DNA from: an uncultured Oscillospiraceae bacterium | GTDB taxonomy: Bacteria; Bacillota; Clostridia; Oscillospirales; Oscillospiraceae | NCBI GenBank assembly: GCA_934630985.1 | Contig: CAKTXO010000002.1 | Location: forward strand, 1 to 64,000 | DNA length: 64,000 nt | Reading direction: 5' to 3' | Shown here: piece by piece, positions 34,007 through 43,099 of the stretch | Layout: each line of letters starts with the position of its first letter | How positions within the stretch are numbered: position 1 is the stretch's first letter | Position numbers and translations under genes: made by a program | Notes under the pieces: model-generated | What the model saw: only the letters and a program-made list of their open reading frames with translations | The model's database searches: none | What the model was told of the DNA's origin: nothing

Positions 34007-35800
34007 TTATTCTTCATCTATGTCGGTTTGAATCGCTGTGGTTTTTACATTTGTCTGCCGGGGAAGATTTGGCGCTGTGGGAACAGCGGCAGTATATACC
34101 AGAGGATATTCCCCAAGGATGGCTCGCTCCAGTTCTTCTTTCCCTGCGTAATGCACCGGGCGGCTGCCCTTATCCTCCATTTGCAGAGGTTTTTCAAATC
34201 GAATGCCCCATTCAAAGAACAGTTTCAGCTTGGTTTTCATAGGGTGTGTGCCGGTCTTCATCACCACAAAGCTGCCCTTGGGCATGGATTTCAGTTCGTT
34301 CGGGGACATCAGTGGCCGCTCCATCATTTGCAGAGATTGGGAGTTGTTGTCCTTGCCCTGTGTGACTGAGCCTGATAGAACTGTGCGGCTACCCAGGTTC
34401 TTGGAGAGGGTTTCCGCTGTCTGGCTGTTGGGAGCGAAGCCACCGAAGATAGTATCCTGACAGTTGTCTGTCAAGATTTCTGCACCCTCTTTACCGTAGT
34501 TTTTCTCCAACTGGGCCAGGCTCTGGATGATGGGAACCAGTGTCAGTCGCCGGGAACGGCCTGCGGAGAACAGGGGCAGGATGTCAAAGGGCGGCATGGT
34601 GCCCAACTCGTCGCAGAAGAACACCGCCCGGTTGGGGAGCTTCCCGCCATGCTCGTTGGCTACGGAAAACAGTTCTCTCGCCAGGTTCTGAATCATGAGG
34701 CTGGCAACGAAGTTTTTGGTGCTATCTTCCTCTGGAAGGATCAGAAAGATGGCACACTTTTCCTGGACAAACAGTTCCGCATCAATGCCGCCATCAAAAC
34801 ACAGCACCTGCTCCAGCTCTGTGTCCAGGAAGGCATTCAGCTTGGACAGCACCGTGGACATGATGGAATTCATAGCCTGGTCAGATGCTGTCAGTGCCGA
34901 ACCTGCCAGCCGTTTGGCCTTATGATCTGCGGGTAACAATTGCATCAGCTCCTGGAATTGGTTGCCTCCCATCTGGCCTTGCATCAGAAGCTCCTGCACA
35001 AGCTGGAACACCGAAGCGATATGCCGGGTTTCATACCCCTCTGTTTCCTCCGGGGGAAGAAACTCCGACAAGAGCAGAACTACGGAGGCAAGAAGTCCTT
35101 CTGCTGCATCGTAGAAATAGGCGTTCTGTCCATGATCACTGCCCTCCGGGTTGACGATGGTTTTCGCAAGAATCTTGGCATACTTTTCTGCCTTCGCCTT
35201 AGCACTTATTTCCTTCGGGTTCTCCCGGTGTTCATCCATGTAGCGGTTAATCAGGGTCAGCAGATTGTTTCCATCTGACCGGGTAGGCTCCCGGAGGTCT
35301 ACCACGGAAATGCGGTAATGGTAGATATCACGGGCGATAGCACCGTAATTTCTCGCTAAATCTCCCTTGGTATCAAGGGATAAAAAGCTCATACCGCTGG
35401 CGCAGGCGTACTCCAAATTCGGGTACAGGAAGTAGGCCGTTTTGCCCACGCCGGATGCACCAATCATCAGCACATGGACATCATCGGAATCCACCAAGGC
35501 GGTGGTTTTCTTACCACCCTGACACCCCAGCACAATACCCTGGGGAAGGGGTTTGCCATTAGCGGTTGGCTGCTGCCTTTCCTTTGCCGCAGCACGCCAC
35601 GCTTCTGGAGTGAATGGCACATGGTGGTAGGTTCGGTGGATTTCCTGCTTTGTTGCCCACCGAGCGGTACCGTGCTGGCCGTTGCCTACTGTCTTGTCCT
35701 TGATACTGTTGAGGTTGTGCTTCTGGGAGGCATAGGTCACGAAAAACAGCACCGCAATAATACTTCCTGCCGAGAGAAGCAGCATGGGGATTCCTGTCAT
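34007..35800 (-). CDS. VirD4/TraG-family type IV coupling protein
   Basis: The 597-residue protein looks intact. A membrane helix lies at 1-25. Walker A is in MIGASGVGKTAYFLYPN (near 133), followed by SFLSLDTKGDLARNYG. Walker B is in AVFFCDELGTMPPFDILPLF (near 390) and is followed by RRLTLVPIIQSLAQLEKNYG. These are the T4SS-DNA_transf motifs of Gram-positive coupling proteins, which bring the relaxase-DNA complex to the mating channel. Its ATG overlaps the stop of the toprim gene (ATGA). It is one of the few transfer genes here without visible damage. Confidence 0.9.
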   Translation of the reverse strand: MTGIPMLLLSAGSIIAVLFFVTYASQKHNLNSIKDKTVGNGQHGTARWATKQEIHRTYHHVPFTPEAWRAAAKERQQPTANGKPLPQGIVLGCQGGKKTTALVDSDDVHVLMIGASGVGKTAYFLYPNLEYACASGMSFLSLDTKGDLARNYGAIARDIYHYRISVVDLREPTRSDGNNLLTLINRYMDEHRENPKEISAKAKAEKYAKILAKTIVNPEGSDHGQNAYFYDAAEGLLASVVLLLSEFLPPEETEGYETRHIASVFQLVQELLMQGQMGGNQFQELMQLLPADHKAKRLAGSALTASDQAMNSIMSTVLSKLNAFLDTELEQVLCFDGGIDAELFVQEKCAIFLILPEEDSTKNFVASLMIQNLARELFSVANEHGGKLPNRAVFFCDELGTMPPFDILPLFSAGRSRRLTLVPIIQSLAQLEKNYGKEGAEILTDNCQDTIFGGFAPNSQTAETLSKNLGSRTVLSGSVTQGKDNNSQSLQMMERPLMSPNELKSMPKGSFVVMKTGTHPMKTKLKLFFEWGIRFEKPLQMEDKGSRPVHYAGKEELERAILGEYPLVYTAAVPTAPNLPRQTNVKTTAIQTDIDEE

Positions 35801-36696
35801 TTCACTCCCTCCTTCCGCAAAAACAGCAAATCCTCGTTCCAGTCCTTTCGGGTGGGAACGAGGATTTTGTTGCAGATATTCTTTTCCGTTAGCGCCTTGG
35901 AAATCCGCTGTGCTGCCCTTTGCCCCGGCTCATCATTGTCGAGGCAAATGCACACTTTTGTGATGCAGGGACGGTCTTTCAGCGTCTGCCACAGCACTCT
36001 GTCCGACACACCACAGGCAGCGGCATAACTCTGGCTTTTCCAGCTTTGCTTGTGCAGGGTAATGAATGACAACATATCTATCGGTGCTTCAAACGGGAAC
36101 AGGGTATCCCCGCCGCCGATCCAGTGAAAGCTGTACTCCGGCTCACTGCCCGGAGCGTTGCCCTTGAAGCCACCCTGGGCTGCGGTACTGTGCTTGTGGA
36201 TGTGTCGGGGCTTTCCCTCCCGGTCTGTCCCCACGAAGACTGCGTTATGGTAGTCAGCGGATTCATACACAAGACCCCGGTAAACGAAGGCATCCAACAC
36301 ATCCTTGTCGATGCCCCGCCGCCGAAGCAGGTAACCGTAGACCCGGCGCATATTTTCATGCTTTGGCGGTAGTTCCAGTGGCTGTTTCGCAAAAGGCTCC
36401 ACGGTTCCCTGCACCGCCCCAACGCCCACGGAGCGCATAGCCAGCATGAGCTGTACCGCCTCCGGGTAGTCCATGCCATAAAACCGGCAGGCAAAGTCGA
36501 TGGCATCGCCTCCAACCTGTTCGTATTGATGAAACCACAGGTTGCCCCGAATGGTTACCCTCTGTCCATGATCCAGCCAGACAAATTCTGTGCCGGAACG
36601 CTTCACTTCTTCCCCCTGCTGCCGCAGGAACGCTGCCAGATCTGTGCGTCTGGCTTCCTCCCGCTGCTGCTCTGTAAAGGGTATGTAACCTTCCAT
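35797..36696 (-). CDS. DUF3991/toprim-domain protein of the conjugative module
   Basis: The 299-residue protein starts with FTEQQREEARRTDLAAFLRQ, followed by a zinc-ribbon-like WFHQYEQVGGDAIDF segment as in DnaG-like primase heads. DUF3991-like residues lie near 115-160 and a toprim motif with ICLDNDEPGQRAA near 262. Such proteins accompany relaxase and coupling genes in Clostridial elements and probably help make or process single-stranded DNA. It overlaps the coupling-protein gene by 4 bases. Confidence 0.85.
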   Translation of the reverse strand: MEGYIPFTEQQREEARRTDLAAFLRQQGEEVKRSGTEFVWLDHGQRVTIRGNLWFHQYEQVGGDAIDFACRFYGMDYPEAVQLMLAMRSVGVGAVQGTVEPFAKQPLELPPKHENMRRVYGYLLRRRGIDKDVLDAFVYRGLVYESADYHNAVFVGTDREGKPRHIHKHSTAAQGGFKGNAPGSEPEYSFHWIGGGDTLFPFEAPIDMLSFITLHKQSWKSQSYAAACGVSDRVLWQTLKDRPCITKVCICLDNDEPGQRAAQRISKALTEKNICNKILVPTRKDWNEDLLFLRKEGVK

Positions 36697-36806
36697 ATTT
36701 CCTCCAATCTTTTCACTAAGTTAGGGATAGAATAATATAAAATAACTTGAAACAGGATATCTCACTTTTCCTATCTGCTGTAAAATTTTCAGGTGATAGG
36801 TTCAAA

Positions 36807-36826
36807 CCCCTGTCATGGTGACAGGG
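36807..36826. repeat. Short perfect hairpin
   Basis: CCCTGTCA and TGACAGGG flank TGG. It lies in the 260-base gap between the Abi gene and the toprim gene, which otherwise holds no gene. It has no T-run. Confidence 0.4.
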
Positions 36827-36903
36827 AGCTGGTGTCATCGTACAGTTAGACTTTCCCCTTGGCGGCGGTGTGTTTTAACTTCAATTCCAAATAGCTCCGC
36901 ATC

Positions 36904-36955
36904 CAAAAAGCAAAAATGAGCCTTCGTATGTGCGCGCATCACACGAAGACTCATT
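36904..36955 (-). terminator. Terminator of the Abi_2 gene
   Basis: A 13-bp stem with one mismatch (36915-36927 with 36943-36955) is followed on the minus strand by TTTGCTTTTTGG, right after the Abi stop codon. Confidence 0.75.
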
Positions 36956-36958
36956 GTA

Positions 36959-37894
36959 TTACTTTTTGTATGCAGTTAACTTTTTCCAGTTGGAGGGGAA
37001 CCCCATGTAACGGTACAAGTCTATGTCTGACATTGCCCCCGGAGACCTGAGATAATGCTGAATGACGCTGGTAAGGCTTGCCTTGAACCTTGTAAAATCT
37101 TCACTGGGAAGCAGATAACGGAATGTGATCACAACAGCAAAAAGGTCATGTTTTCCCATGATATACTGGGAACCATTCTTGGGGATACCCAGTTTTGCAT
37201 GCAATGCTGTATCCGGTATATCATTTCGTGTTTGATACGAGAACAGTCGCTCTCCATGGGCACAAACGTTTCGATACTTTGTAATCACACTTAGGTATTG
37301 CTCAAGCTGTTTTTGATTCACCTTGTCGAAATTCTTTGCCACTTTGGACTGAATATCCTGTGTCGTAAAACCATAGAACTTAGACAAGGAACCAAATGTT
37401 ACGCCATTAAACAGCACCCAAAGGGGGACATTTCCATAAGCCTGCCTTTGATGGTTGATGTACGGATAATCACTGTTATGGTTAGCCAGCTTCCCCAGTG
37501 CTGACACCAATCTGTTAATCCCGTCCGCATTTTTGCGGCTCATCGCATAATTCGCAGGGTTCAGATACTCACTCTGCTGTTCCCCATATTTCTCTGTGAA
37601 ATGATAGGAAAGCAGTGCGCGAATATGACGCTCAATTTTTAAAATATATTTCAGGAACAGCTCCCGCAAATTCTCATCGAAGTGATACAGTGCTACAATG
37701 TCTTCAAACCGTGTGCCATCCTGATATTTTTGGGTCGTGGGATTCTTAAAGGGAAGCTTATATCCGCCAATCAGACTGAAATAGCCAATTCGCTTTAGCA
37801 TTGTCTTTGCATATTCATGATCCGGTATCCGCAGGTTCTTGTCTGTCTCCAGGTAATGGATCTGTGCTTCAAACGATAAAAACGGCTTTGGCAT
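36959..37894 (-). CDS. Abi_2 (AbiD/AbiF-type) abortive-infection protein
   Basis: The 311-residue protein matches the Abi_2 family in length and motifs: KPFLSFEAQIHYLETDKNL at the start, KRIGYFSLIGGYKLPF near 34-50, and RNVCAHGERLF near 208-218. The last one is the R-x4-H motif (Arg208, His213) of HEPN-type ribonucleases. The ATG at 37894 has GGAGGA 7 bases upstream. It has its own consensus promoter and a structured leader with a terminator-like hairpin, and a terminator after it, so it is an independent unit inserted between transfer genes. Abi_2 proteins are phage-defence genes, and abiF genes are known to carry a conserved upstream RNA. Confidence 0.85.
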   Translation of the reverse strand: MPKPFLSFEAQIHYLETDKNLRIPDHEYAKTMLKRIGYFSLIGGYKLPFKNPTTQKYQDGTRFEDIVALYHFDENLRELFLKYILKIERHIRALLSYHFTEKYGEQQSEYLNPANYAMSRKNADGINRLVSALGKLANHNSDYPYINHQRQAYGNVPLWVLFNGVTFGSLSKFYGFTTQDIQSKVAKNFDKVNQKQLEQYLSVITKYRNVCAHGERLFSYQTRNDIPDTALHAKLGIPKNGSQYIMGKHDLFAVVITFRYLLPSEDFTRFKASLTSVIQHYLRSPGAMSDIDLYRYMGFPSNWKKLTAYKK

Positions 37895-37980
37895 TTTTCT
37901 GTCCTCCGTAAATAAAAAAGGGAGCCCCCGCAGGAACTCCCCCGGTCGCAGGCTTCGCAAGTTTCTGCAACACGATCACT
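37895..37980 (-). ncRNA. Structured leader RNA of the Abi_2 gene (abiF-RNA-like)
   Basis: The promoter at 37987-38015 starts transcription near 37980, about 85 bases before the Abi start. The leader holds TGCAGAAACTTGC and a GC-rich hairpin (GGGAG with CTCCC, 37920-37941, plus an inner CC/GG pair) followed by TTTTTTATTT. Most transcripts would end there, giving a small RNA and little Abi message. A conserved abiF RNA upstream of such genes is established knowledge; I cannot confirm that this sequence matches its consensus. Confidence 0.5.
37912..37941 (-). terminator. Terminator-like hairpin in the Abi_2 leader
   Basis: On the minus strand the stem GGGAG/CTCCC with an inner CC/GG pair is followed by TTTTTTATTT, ending 18 bases before the Abi start codon. 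It may attenuate the gene. Confidence 0.6.
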
Positions 37981-37986
37981 GAACAC

Positions 37987-38015
37987 AGTATACACGATTT
38001 TCTGCGTTTTGTCAA
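37987..38015 (-). promoter_or_regulatory. Promoter of the Abi_2 unit
   Basis: On the minus strand TTGACA (38015-38010) and TATACT (37992-37987) are 17 bases apart, an almost perfect consensus. Confidence 0.8.
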
Positions 38016-38133
38016 CCCATCTAATCGCTTACCGCATTCAATATATATTATGCCAGGGGAATTCCTTTGATACAAGAAATTATAGTCGAACGTATATATC
38101 CTGTCAACTGATTATATACAGTACATTCTCTGG

Positions 38134-39896
38134 TCAATCCCGAATACCCATAGCCTGCTTCTTCTCGTCGACCTCCCGGCACTGTTTCCGGTCCATACGT
38201 TGGCTCTGCCGCTGATTCTGCTTCTGTTCCTGCTCCTGGAACATTCGCCCAAGCTGGGCAATCAGGGACGCCGCACCCTGAGTCACTCCCCAGGTATGCT
38301 GGTGCTGGATGGCTTGCAGCAAATTCGCCGCATACTGGTTGCCATGGGCTGCGGACGCTTTCAGATATTCCAGCCCCCGCTCCCGGCCAGCCCGCACATC
38401 GTTTCCGAAATAGTAGAGCTTGCCCAACTGGTATTCTGCATAGGAATTGCTATCCTCCGCCGCCTACTGGAAGTAGTGGATTGCCTTTTTGATATCCTGC
38501 CAGCCTTCTTTCTTGAGATAAACTTTCCCTGCAATGTAAGCAGCACAGGACACACCACTCTGGGCCAGTTCTTTCAGCAGAGGCAATCCTCTGGCAATAT
38601 CCTTTTCCACAAACTCACCCTGGCAGAGCAGTTTACCTAACTGGTATTTGGCAAAGGCATGATTCTTCTCTACAGCATGTTCCAAATAATCTACTGCTCT
38701 GGCTGGGTCGTAGTCGGGAAATTCCGGCTTCAGATACAGCTTCCCAAGGCCGTAAAGGGCATCCGCATTCCCCAACTGCACAGCCTTTTCGAAACAGCAT
38801 CTTGCCTGCTCTAAATCTACTTCCGTACCTGTTCCCGTTAAATTCATAGAGCCCAGACGGTAGTACAGCTTGTCATCTGCCATAATCTGCTCCATGGCCA
38901 GAAAGCCCCGATATGCTTTTTCATACCATTGCTTTGATGCATACAGGTCTACCTTCGTTCCAATCCCATCCCGGCACATTCTCCCCAGCTGATATTGGGC
39001 ATAGGCATTGCCTTGGACAGCAGCCATATGAAAGAGGGCATAAGCCAGTTCATCGCTTTGTTCCACGCCCTGTCCCCGAAGGTATAGACCGCCCAGGGAG
39101 TAGGCAGCGAAGGGGTTATTTCCCGCCTGCATAAACCATTTGGCCGCTTCCTCATAGTTCTGCTCCGCACCGTACCCGTAGGCATAGCACTTGCCGATCC
39201 GGTACCGCAGATATTCTTTTTTTCCTGCATTCGCTTCTGCCTTTTGGAAGGCTTCCAGAGCATCCCGGAACCACCGCTGCGCTTCTTCCGCATTTGACTC
39301 ACAGCCCTGCCCCAAGAGGTACATTGGAAATTTTCTGGCTTGATTCCCATTTCCCTGGCGATCACATTCCGCTTGGAGCGCAGCAAATTCATCCAGTCCT
39401 CGGCGGTTTCATACCCCAGCCGTGCCGCATCCTCCCGGCGCAGGGAGATGATGTGGGTCCAGATATTGCTTTTGGATTGCGCCATTTCCTTTACCACCTG
39501 CTCCAGCACAATGGGCACCCCTTCGTCTGTAAACAGCCCGTGTTTTCCCAGCTTTTCTACCCCTGGCCGCTCGGCGATATAGCTCACATATTTCTCCCGG
39601 CCGCCCAGCTCTCCGCTGTGGGCTTCCAGGACCCGGTCAATCAGCTCCGAGGCATTTCCCCTGGTGGGATTCTGCTTGTAATCCGCATATTCATGGAGGT
39701 CTGTACTGTCCGGGAAATCCTTTAAGATCTGGCTGACCAGTGCCTCCTGATTTACGGTTGCGGGGAGGTGCTTCTGCGTATCCTCTGCCAGTTGGGCACC
39801 CTCACGGGTGGCAATATACCGGGCATAATTTCCGGCGTGTTTGTCGGATTTCCCATTGGCCTTCAGGTAGGGCGACTTCATAATGATTCTTGCCAT
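38134..39896 (-). pseudogene. MobP-type relaxase with Sel1-like C-terminal repeats, broken by deletion and a stop
   Basis: The N-terminal 190 codons (MARIIMKSPYLKANGKSDKH through WTHIISLRREDAARLGYETA to MGIKPENFQ, near 39322) are a typical start of Clostridial MobP relaxases. At this point the frame changes and Sel1-like repeats begin (YLLGQGCESNAEEAQRWF), which in such relaxases form the tail. The part between, which should carry the metal-binding histidines (the HVHM-type motif), is missing. A TAG at about 38464 (after AIHYFQ) further cuts the tail, which continues in frame as AAEDSNSYAEYQLGKLYYFG to 38134. The relaxase cannot nick DNA. Confidence 0.8.
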
Positions 39897-40303
39897 TATC
39901 TGTTTTGCAGCCGGACCGCATCGTCAAAATGGAATCTGCCATTGACCTTAGAGACCTCGCTCACGCACATTTTCCGCAGTGCTTCCAGATCCTCCGGACG
40001 CACCGAATGGGTAGCCGCTACCACGTGCATCAGCATAGCCAGCTCCACAGTCTGCTTGAAAATCACCCTGGAGATCCGGTTCTCCGTATCCTTGATCTGC
40101 CCGCTTATCACCGATTCCAAGGCCGGTGTCAGCACCTTGGAGATCTCCCCGGAATGGAGCCAGGCGATATAAAATTCCAGGGCTCCTGAGATAAACTCAC
40201 TTCGGGATCTGGCATTGGTTTTTCCCATAGCTTCATCCGCACGGTTCAGGATTTCCCGGTCAATGTAGATTCCTGTACGGATGGCTTCCTTTTCCTGTTT
40301 CAT
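39896..40303 (-). CDS. MobC-like relaxosome accessory protein
   Basis: The 135-residue protein starts at the ATG at 40303 with GGGAG 8 bases upstream. It has a ribbon-helix-helix-like N-terminal part (AIRTGIYIDREILNRADEAM then SRSEFISGALEFYIAW) and a helical C-terminal half. Its stop overlaps the relaxase start by one base (TAATG), which is the place of the accessory protein that binds the transfer origin. The 230-base leader upstream (40304-40536) has no gene; the transfer origin could lie there. Confidence 0.7.
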   Translation of the reverse strand: MKQEKEAIRTGIYIDREILNRADEAMGKTNARSRSEFISGALEFYIAWLHSGEISKVLTPALESVISGQIKDTENRISRVIFKQTVELAMLMHVVAATHSVRPEDLEALRKMCVSEVSKVNGRFHFDDAVRLQNR

Positions 40304-40536
40304 TGCACAAAATCTCCCGTAACACATTTGGTATCCCGCGAAATCGCCCTCACTTCTAAGGGAATCTGGTTTCCGGTATACCCTTTGTAACGAAACTCCA
40401 AAATCGTAACACCCTCGCAAATCCCGACCGGCGTTGCCGGGCGGTGTAATTTGGGGGTAAGCCGGGTTCTCCGGCATACCCCCTTTATCCTGCTTGTTTC
40501 TCGACCCACTGATTCTGCCCCCGGAAAGGGGCACCC

Positions 40537-40620
40537 TTATCGGCTATGATGAACGAGAATCGCCACCGCCGCACCGACTGCCGTCAGCGATGCCAGTACA
40601 ATCAGCACTTTCTTCTTCAT
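40537..40620 (-). CDS. 27-residue single-helix membrane peptide of the conjugative module
   Basis: The frame MKKKVLIVLASLTAVGAAVA, then ILVHHSR, is one membrane helix with a basic start. AGGAGG lies 8 bases before the ATG at 40620, a strong site. It is too short for most gene finders. I know no family, but small helices of this type occur between transfer genes. Confidence 0.5.
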   Translation of the reverse strand: MKKKVLIVLASLTAVGAAVAILVHHSR

Positions 40621-41004
40621 CCGCCCCACCTCCTTGCTTCGGGATCTTGCCGTCCAGCTTGGGAAACCGGCACTCGGTATAGCTCAGGCCGTACTGCTCC
40701 ACCGCCCGGTCCAGCACCTGGAACATCTCCCGCTCCAGATGGCAGTTTCAATATCGTTCATGGTGTCCTCGATGTCTTGCAGCAACGCCCTGTCCTCCGC
40801 TGTCAGATTGTCCTGTACATAACGAAGCAACTCCCCACTGTCTACCTGGACGCTGCCATTGAACAGACATACTACCATGACCAAGGGTAAAATCAACGCC
40901 ACCAGCACAACCAGGATTGCCGTCGCTACTTTTTTCAGCACCTTGGGGTCGGAGAGGAGAACGGCGGCAGCCTTTTTCAGTGCCGCGCCAACCGAGATCC
41001 CCAT
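40621..41004 (-). pseudogene. Joined remnants of two transfer genes (CHAP/lytic-enzyme head and an unknown tail)
   Basis: The ATG at 41004 begins MGISVGAALKKAAAVLLSDP, a membrane helix (AILVVLVALILPLVMVVCLF) and DSGELLRYVQDNLTAEDRAL, the usual head of the conjugative CHAP/transglycosylase-type protein that follows VirB4. After IETAI, near 40738, the sequence changes to another frame reading LEREMFQVLDRAVEQYG and FPKLDGKIPKQGG, the tail of another gene that ends inside the 27-residue peptide gene. The catalytic part of the lytic enzyme is lost. Confidence 0.6.
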
Positions 41005-41472
41005 TTACCGCCCTCCGGCGTTCCCGAACAAGGCTACTTTATGTTCCGGGGCAATCACCTGTAAAAGATACCGTTCATTCCCACACCGGTACAGGTTATG
41101 GCCTCGTTCACAGCTGTGGATGAGATCATACTCCGCCTGGATGGATTCGTTGATGTCCGTGTCCCCCAGCTTTAACCGGTTTTTCCGGGCAGCGTTATTG
41201 GCAATCTGCCGCTGCTCGTAGGCCTCCACCAGGCGGTTATAGAGCCGCAGGGTTACCCCGGAATGATCCGCCAGATGGGAGAGGATGGCCTGCTCCTCCG
41301 TACTGGGCGGGTATTCCCGGATCACCCAGACACAGCGGTAGGTATCCCCCACAATGCAGTAATTGGCGAAGAATTTTATGGTCGTGGGAGCGATGCAGTC
41401 AAAGAAGGTTTTAGGCTCCGCCTTCTGCTGCTTCTGACCACTCTTTTTCTTTTTCCCAAACAGCTTACCCAT
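41005..41472 (-). CDS. VirB4-like protein lacking its ATPase core (in-frame internal deletion)
   Basis: The 155 residues start MGKLFGKKKKSGQKQQK and TFFDCIAPTTIKFFANYCIV, the usual VirB4 head of Clostridial elements. They run to RLKLGDTDINESIQAE and then continue in frame with YDLIHSCERGHNLYRCGNER and a short end. Full-length homologues have about 800 residues with Walker A and B between these two parts. Both are missing here, yet the frame is kept and the stop still touches the next start (TAA then ATG). It cannot power a mating channel. Confidence 0.7.
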   Translation of the reverse strand: MGKLFGKKKKSGQKQQKAEPKTFFDCIAPTTIKFFANYCIVGDTYRCVWVIREYPPSTEEQAILSHLADHSGVTLRLYNRLVEAYEQRQIANNAARKNRLKLGDTDINESIQAEYDLIHSCERGHNLYRCGNERYLLQVIAPEHKVALFGNAGGR

Positions 41473-42112
41473 GGCTATGCGCCTCCTTCTTCCCGACCTT
41501 CGGTACTTCTTTACCATTTTTTGGTACTTCCCTGAAATACTGGCCTCCGTCCACATCCGGCAGTTTGTCTCCGTCCATGGAGGCTTCCAGATAGATGGCG
41601 AGGAACCGTTTCAGTTCCGGTTTGGTCAGGCGGTGGGCTTCAAAGCCCTTTTCTGCCATCCGCTTTCGGGCTTCGTTGACGGCGGTGAACACCATTTCCG
41701 GTTTCAGATTCCGGAAGCGCATCACCAGATAAAACTGCCGGGCATTGGACATCTCCGACTGCATCTGGGAGAGCATCTCCCGGTCTTGTTCCAGAATGGT
41801 GCGAACCTGAGCATTGGGTTCCTCCGAAGCCCGCTTTCTCAGGTATTCCCGGTTGCCGTCGAAGCACTCCCAGGAATCCGTACATACGATTTCCAGATCT
41901 GGGTGCATGGAGATTAGCCCCTGTAGGTGGGATATCTTCCGCTGGATGTTGTCGTAGGAAAGGACGGAAATATTGGTGGGAGCAATCTGGAAGAACACCA
42001 GCTCCCCATAATCCGTCAGCAGGCCATACTTACTGAACCCCTCAATTCCCAACAACTCCTGCAGGGAATTGCGTCTGCTCTTTTTCCATTTCTTTTGCTT
42101 TTCTTTTTTCAT
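41465..42112 (-). CDS. Conserved transfer protein encoded before VirB4
   Basis: The 215-residue protein begins MKKEKQKKWKKSRRNSLQEL and continues YGLLTDYGELVFFQIAPTNI, a pattern I associate with the small gene between PrgI and VirB4 in Clostridial conjugative elements. It has no membrane helix; a coiled-coil stretch lies near 90-130. The ATG at 42112 overlaps the PrgI stop (ATGA) and the end overlaps the VirB4 start by 8 bases. No damage is seen. Confidence 0.7.
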   Translation of the reverse strand: MKKEKQKKWKKSRRNSLQELLGIEGFSKYGLLTDYGELVFFQIAPTNISVLSYDNIQRKISHLQGLISMHPDLEIVCTDSWECFDGNREYLRKRASEEPNAQVRTILEQDREMLSQMQSEMSNARQFYLVMRFRNLKPEMVFTAVNEARKRMAEKGFEAHRLTKPELKRFLAIYLEASMDGDKLPDVDGGQYFREVPKNGKEVPKVGKKEAHSHG

Positions 42113-42375
42113 GGCTCCCTCCACTCATAATACTGCTGGCTGGTAAGGAAAAACCGGGCGGCATAGCCCAGGAAGTCCACCACCGTGATGTCATCCTTTC
42201 GAATGGTCAGAAACCCATAGCACAATGCCAGGGCAGCGGGCAGGGCGATCCCCACGTTCAGGAAGATCACGGCACTGACCAGCACAGCGGCACATAGAAT
42301 CACAAAATCCCGCAGGCTCCAAAGCCAGAGGTTTGCCCTGGCCTTGAGGTTCTGCGGGTACAAATAAGTTTTCAC
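42109..42375 (-). CDS. PrgI-family conjugative membrane protein
   Basis: The 88-residue protein has two membrane helices (FVILCAAVLVSAVIFLNVGI and IALPAALALCYGFL) and the ending FFLTSQQYYEW, the PrgI family layout. It is a small mating-channel component (VirB3-like position). It starts 13 bases after the truncated TrbL-like gene. Confidence 0.85.
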   Translation of the reverse strand: MKTYLYPQNLKARANLWLWSLRDFVILCAAVLVSAVIFLNVGIALPAALALCYGFLTIRKDDITVVDFLGYAARFFLTSQQYYEWREP

Positions 42376-42388
42376 TTCATTGCCTCCC

Positions 42389-43099
42389 TTACGCCGGTTT
42401 TGCTTTCATAAGATTCCGGGTCAGATTGATCGCCGAGTTGGTGGAATAGACTACGCTGCTCATATTCACCCGGACGCTGGAATCCAAACCGAACTGCTGG
42501 GCAATCCGGGGCACCTCTCCCGCCGCCAGCATGATGCCGAGACCCAGAAGCATATTGTTCTGGAAGGTCATCATGCCGAGAAACAGCAGGGTGGTTTGCA
42601 GGAAAGCCGTCAGGCAGATGGCAGCCACCTGCTTGCACCATTGGAAGAATCCGTCCGTATATCCTCTGGGAACGCTGAACAGGTACAGACTTCCCACTGC
42701 AATTTGGATTAGCAAGATGCCGCCCCGCTTGATATTCGCAAAAAATACCTTGATAACACAATAGGCAAAGGCCAGCAGAAAGAAGATGAGCTTCAGGCCA
42801 ACCTCCACGGCCTCCGACGGGACAAACACAAGGCTTAAAACCTGCCCGGCAAATGCGCCAATGGTGCTGCTCTGGGAAGCGGCAAAGATCCCCGCAAGAT
42901 CTGCGGTAAACATTCCCTGTAAGGTACAGCAGGTTTTGTAAAGCTGCACCGGAAGAATGCCCACCAGACTTGCGGCAAAGAAACCCTTCAGCACATTCAG
43001 GGCGGTGCCCTTGATACTGACCCGTCCACCCTGGCTTTCTATGGCCACCTCAAAGACAGCCACCACCACACCCACTACAAACAGGGACCAGCCCAGCAT
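42389..43099 (-). pseudogene. TrbL/VirB6-like membrane protein, N-terminal part missing
   Basis: The 236 residues have five or six membrane helices (LGWSLFVVGVVVAVFEVAI, then GLKLIFFLLAFAYCVIKVFF, IAVGSLYLFSVPRGY) and the ending VVYSTNSAINLTRNLMK, as in the TrbL-like protein of Clostridial elements. At 43099 the sequence changes abruptly into phage DNA on the other strand, so roughly the first helix region and the start are lost. Confidence 0.7.

Noticed and set aside
36790-36830. GGTTCAAACCCC next to a small hairpin looked like a tRNA T-arm.
   Set aside because: No acceptor, D or anticodon stems can be formed around it.
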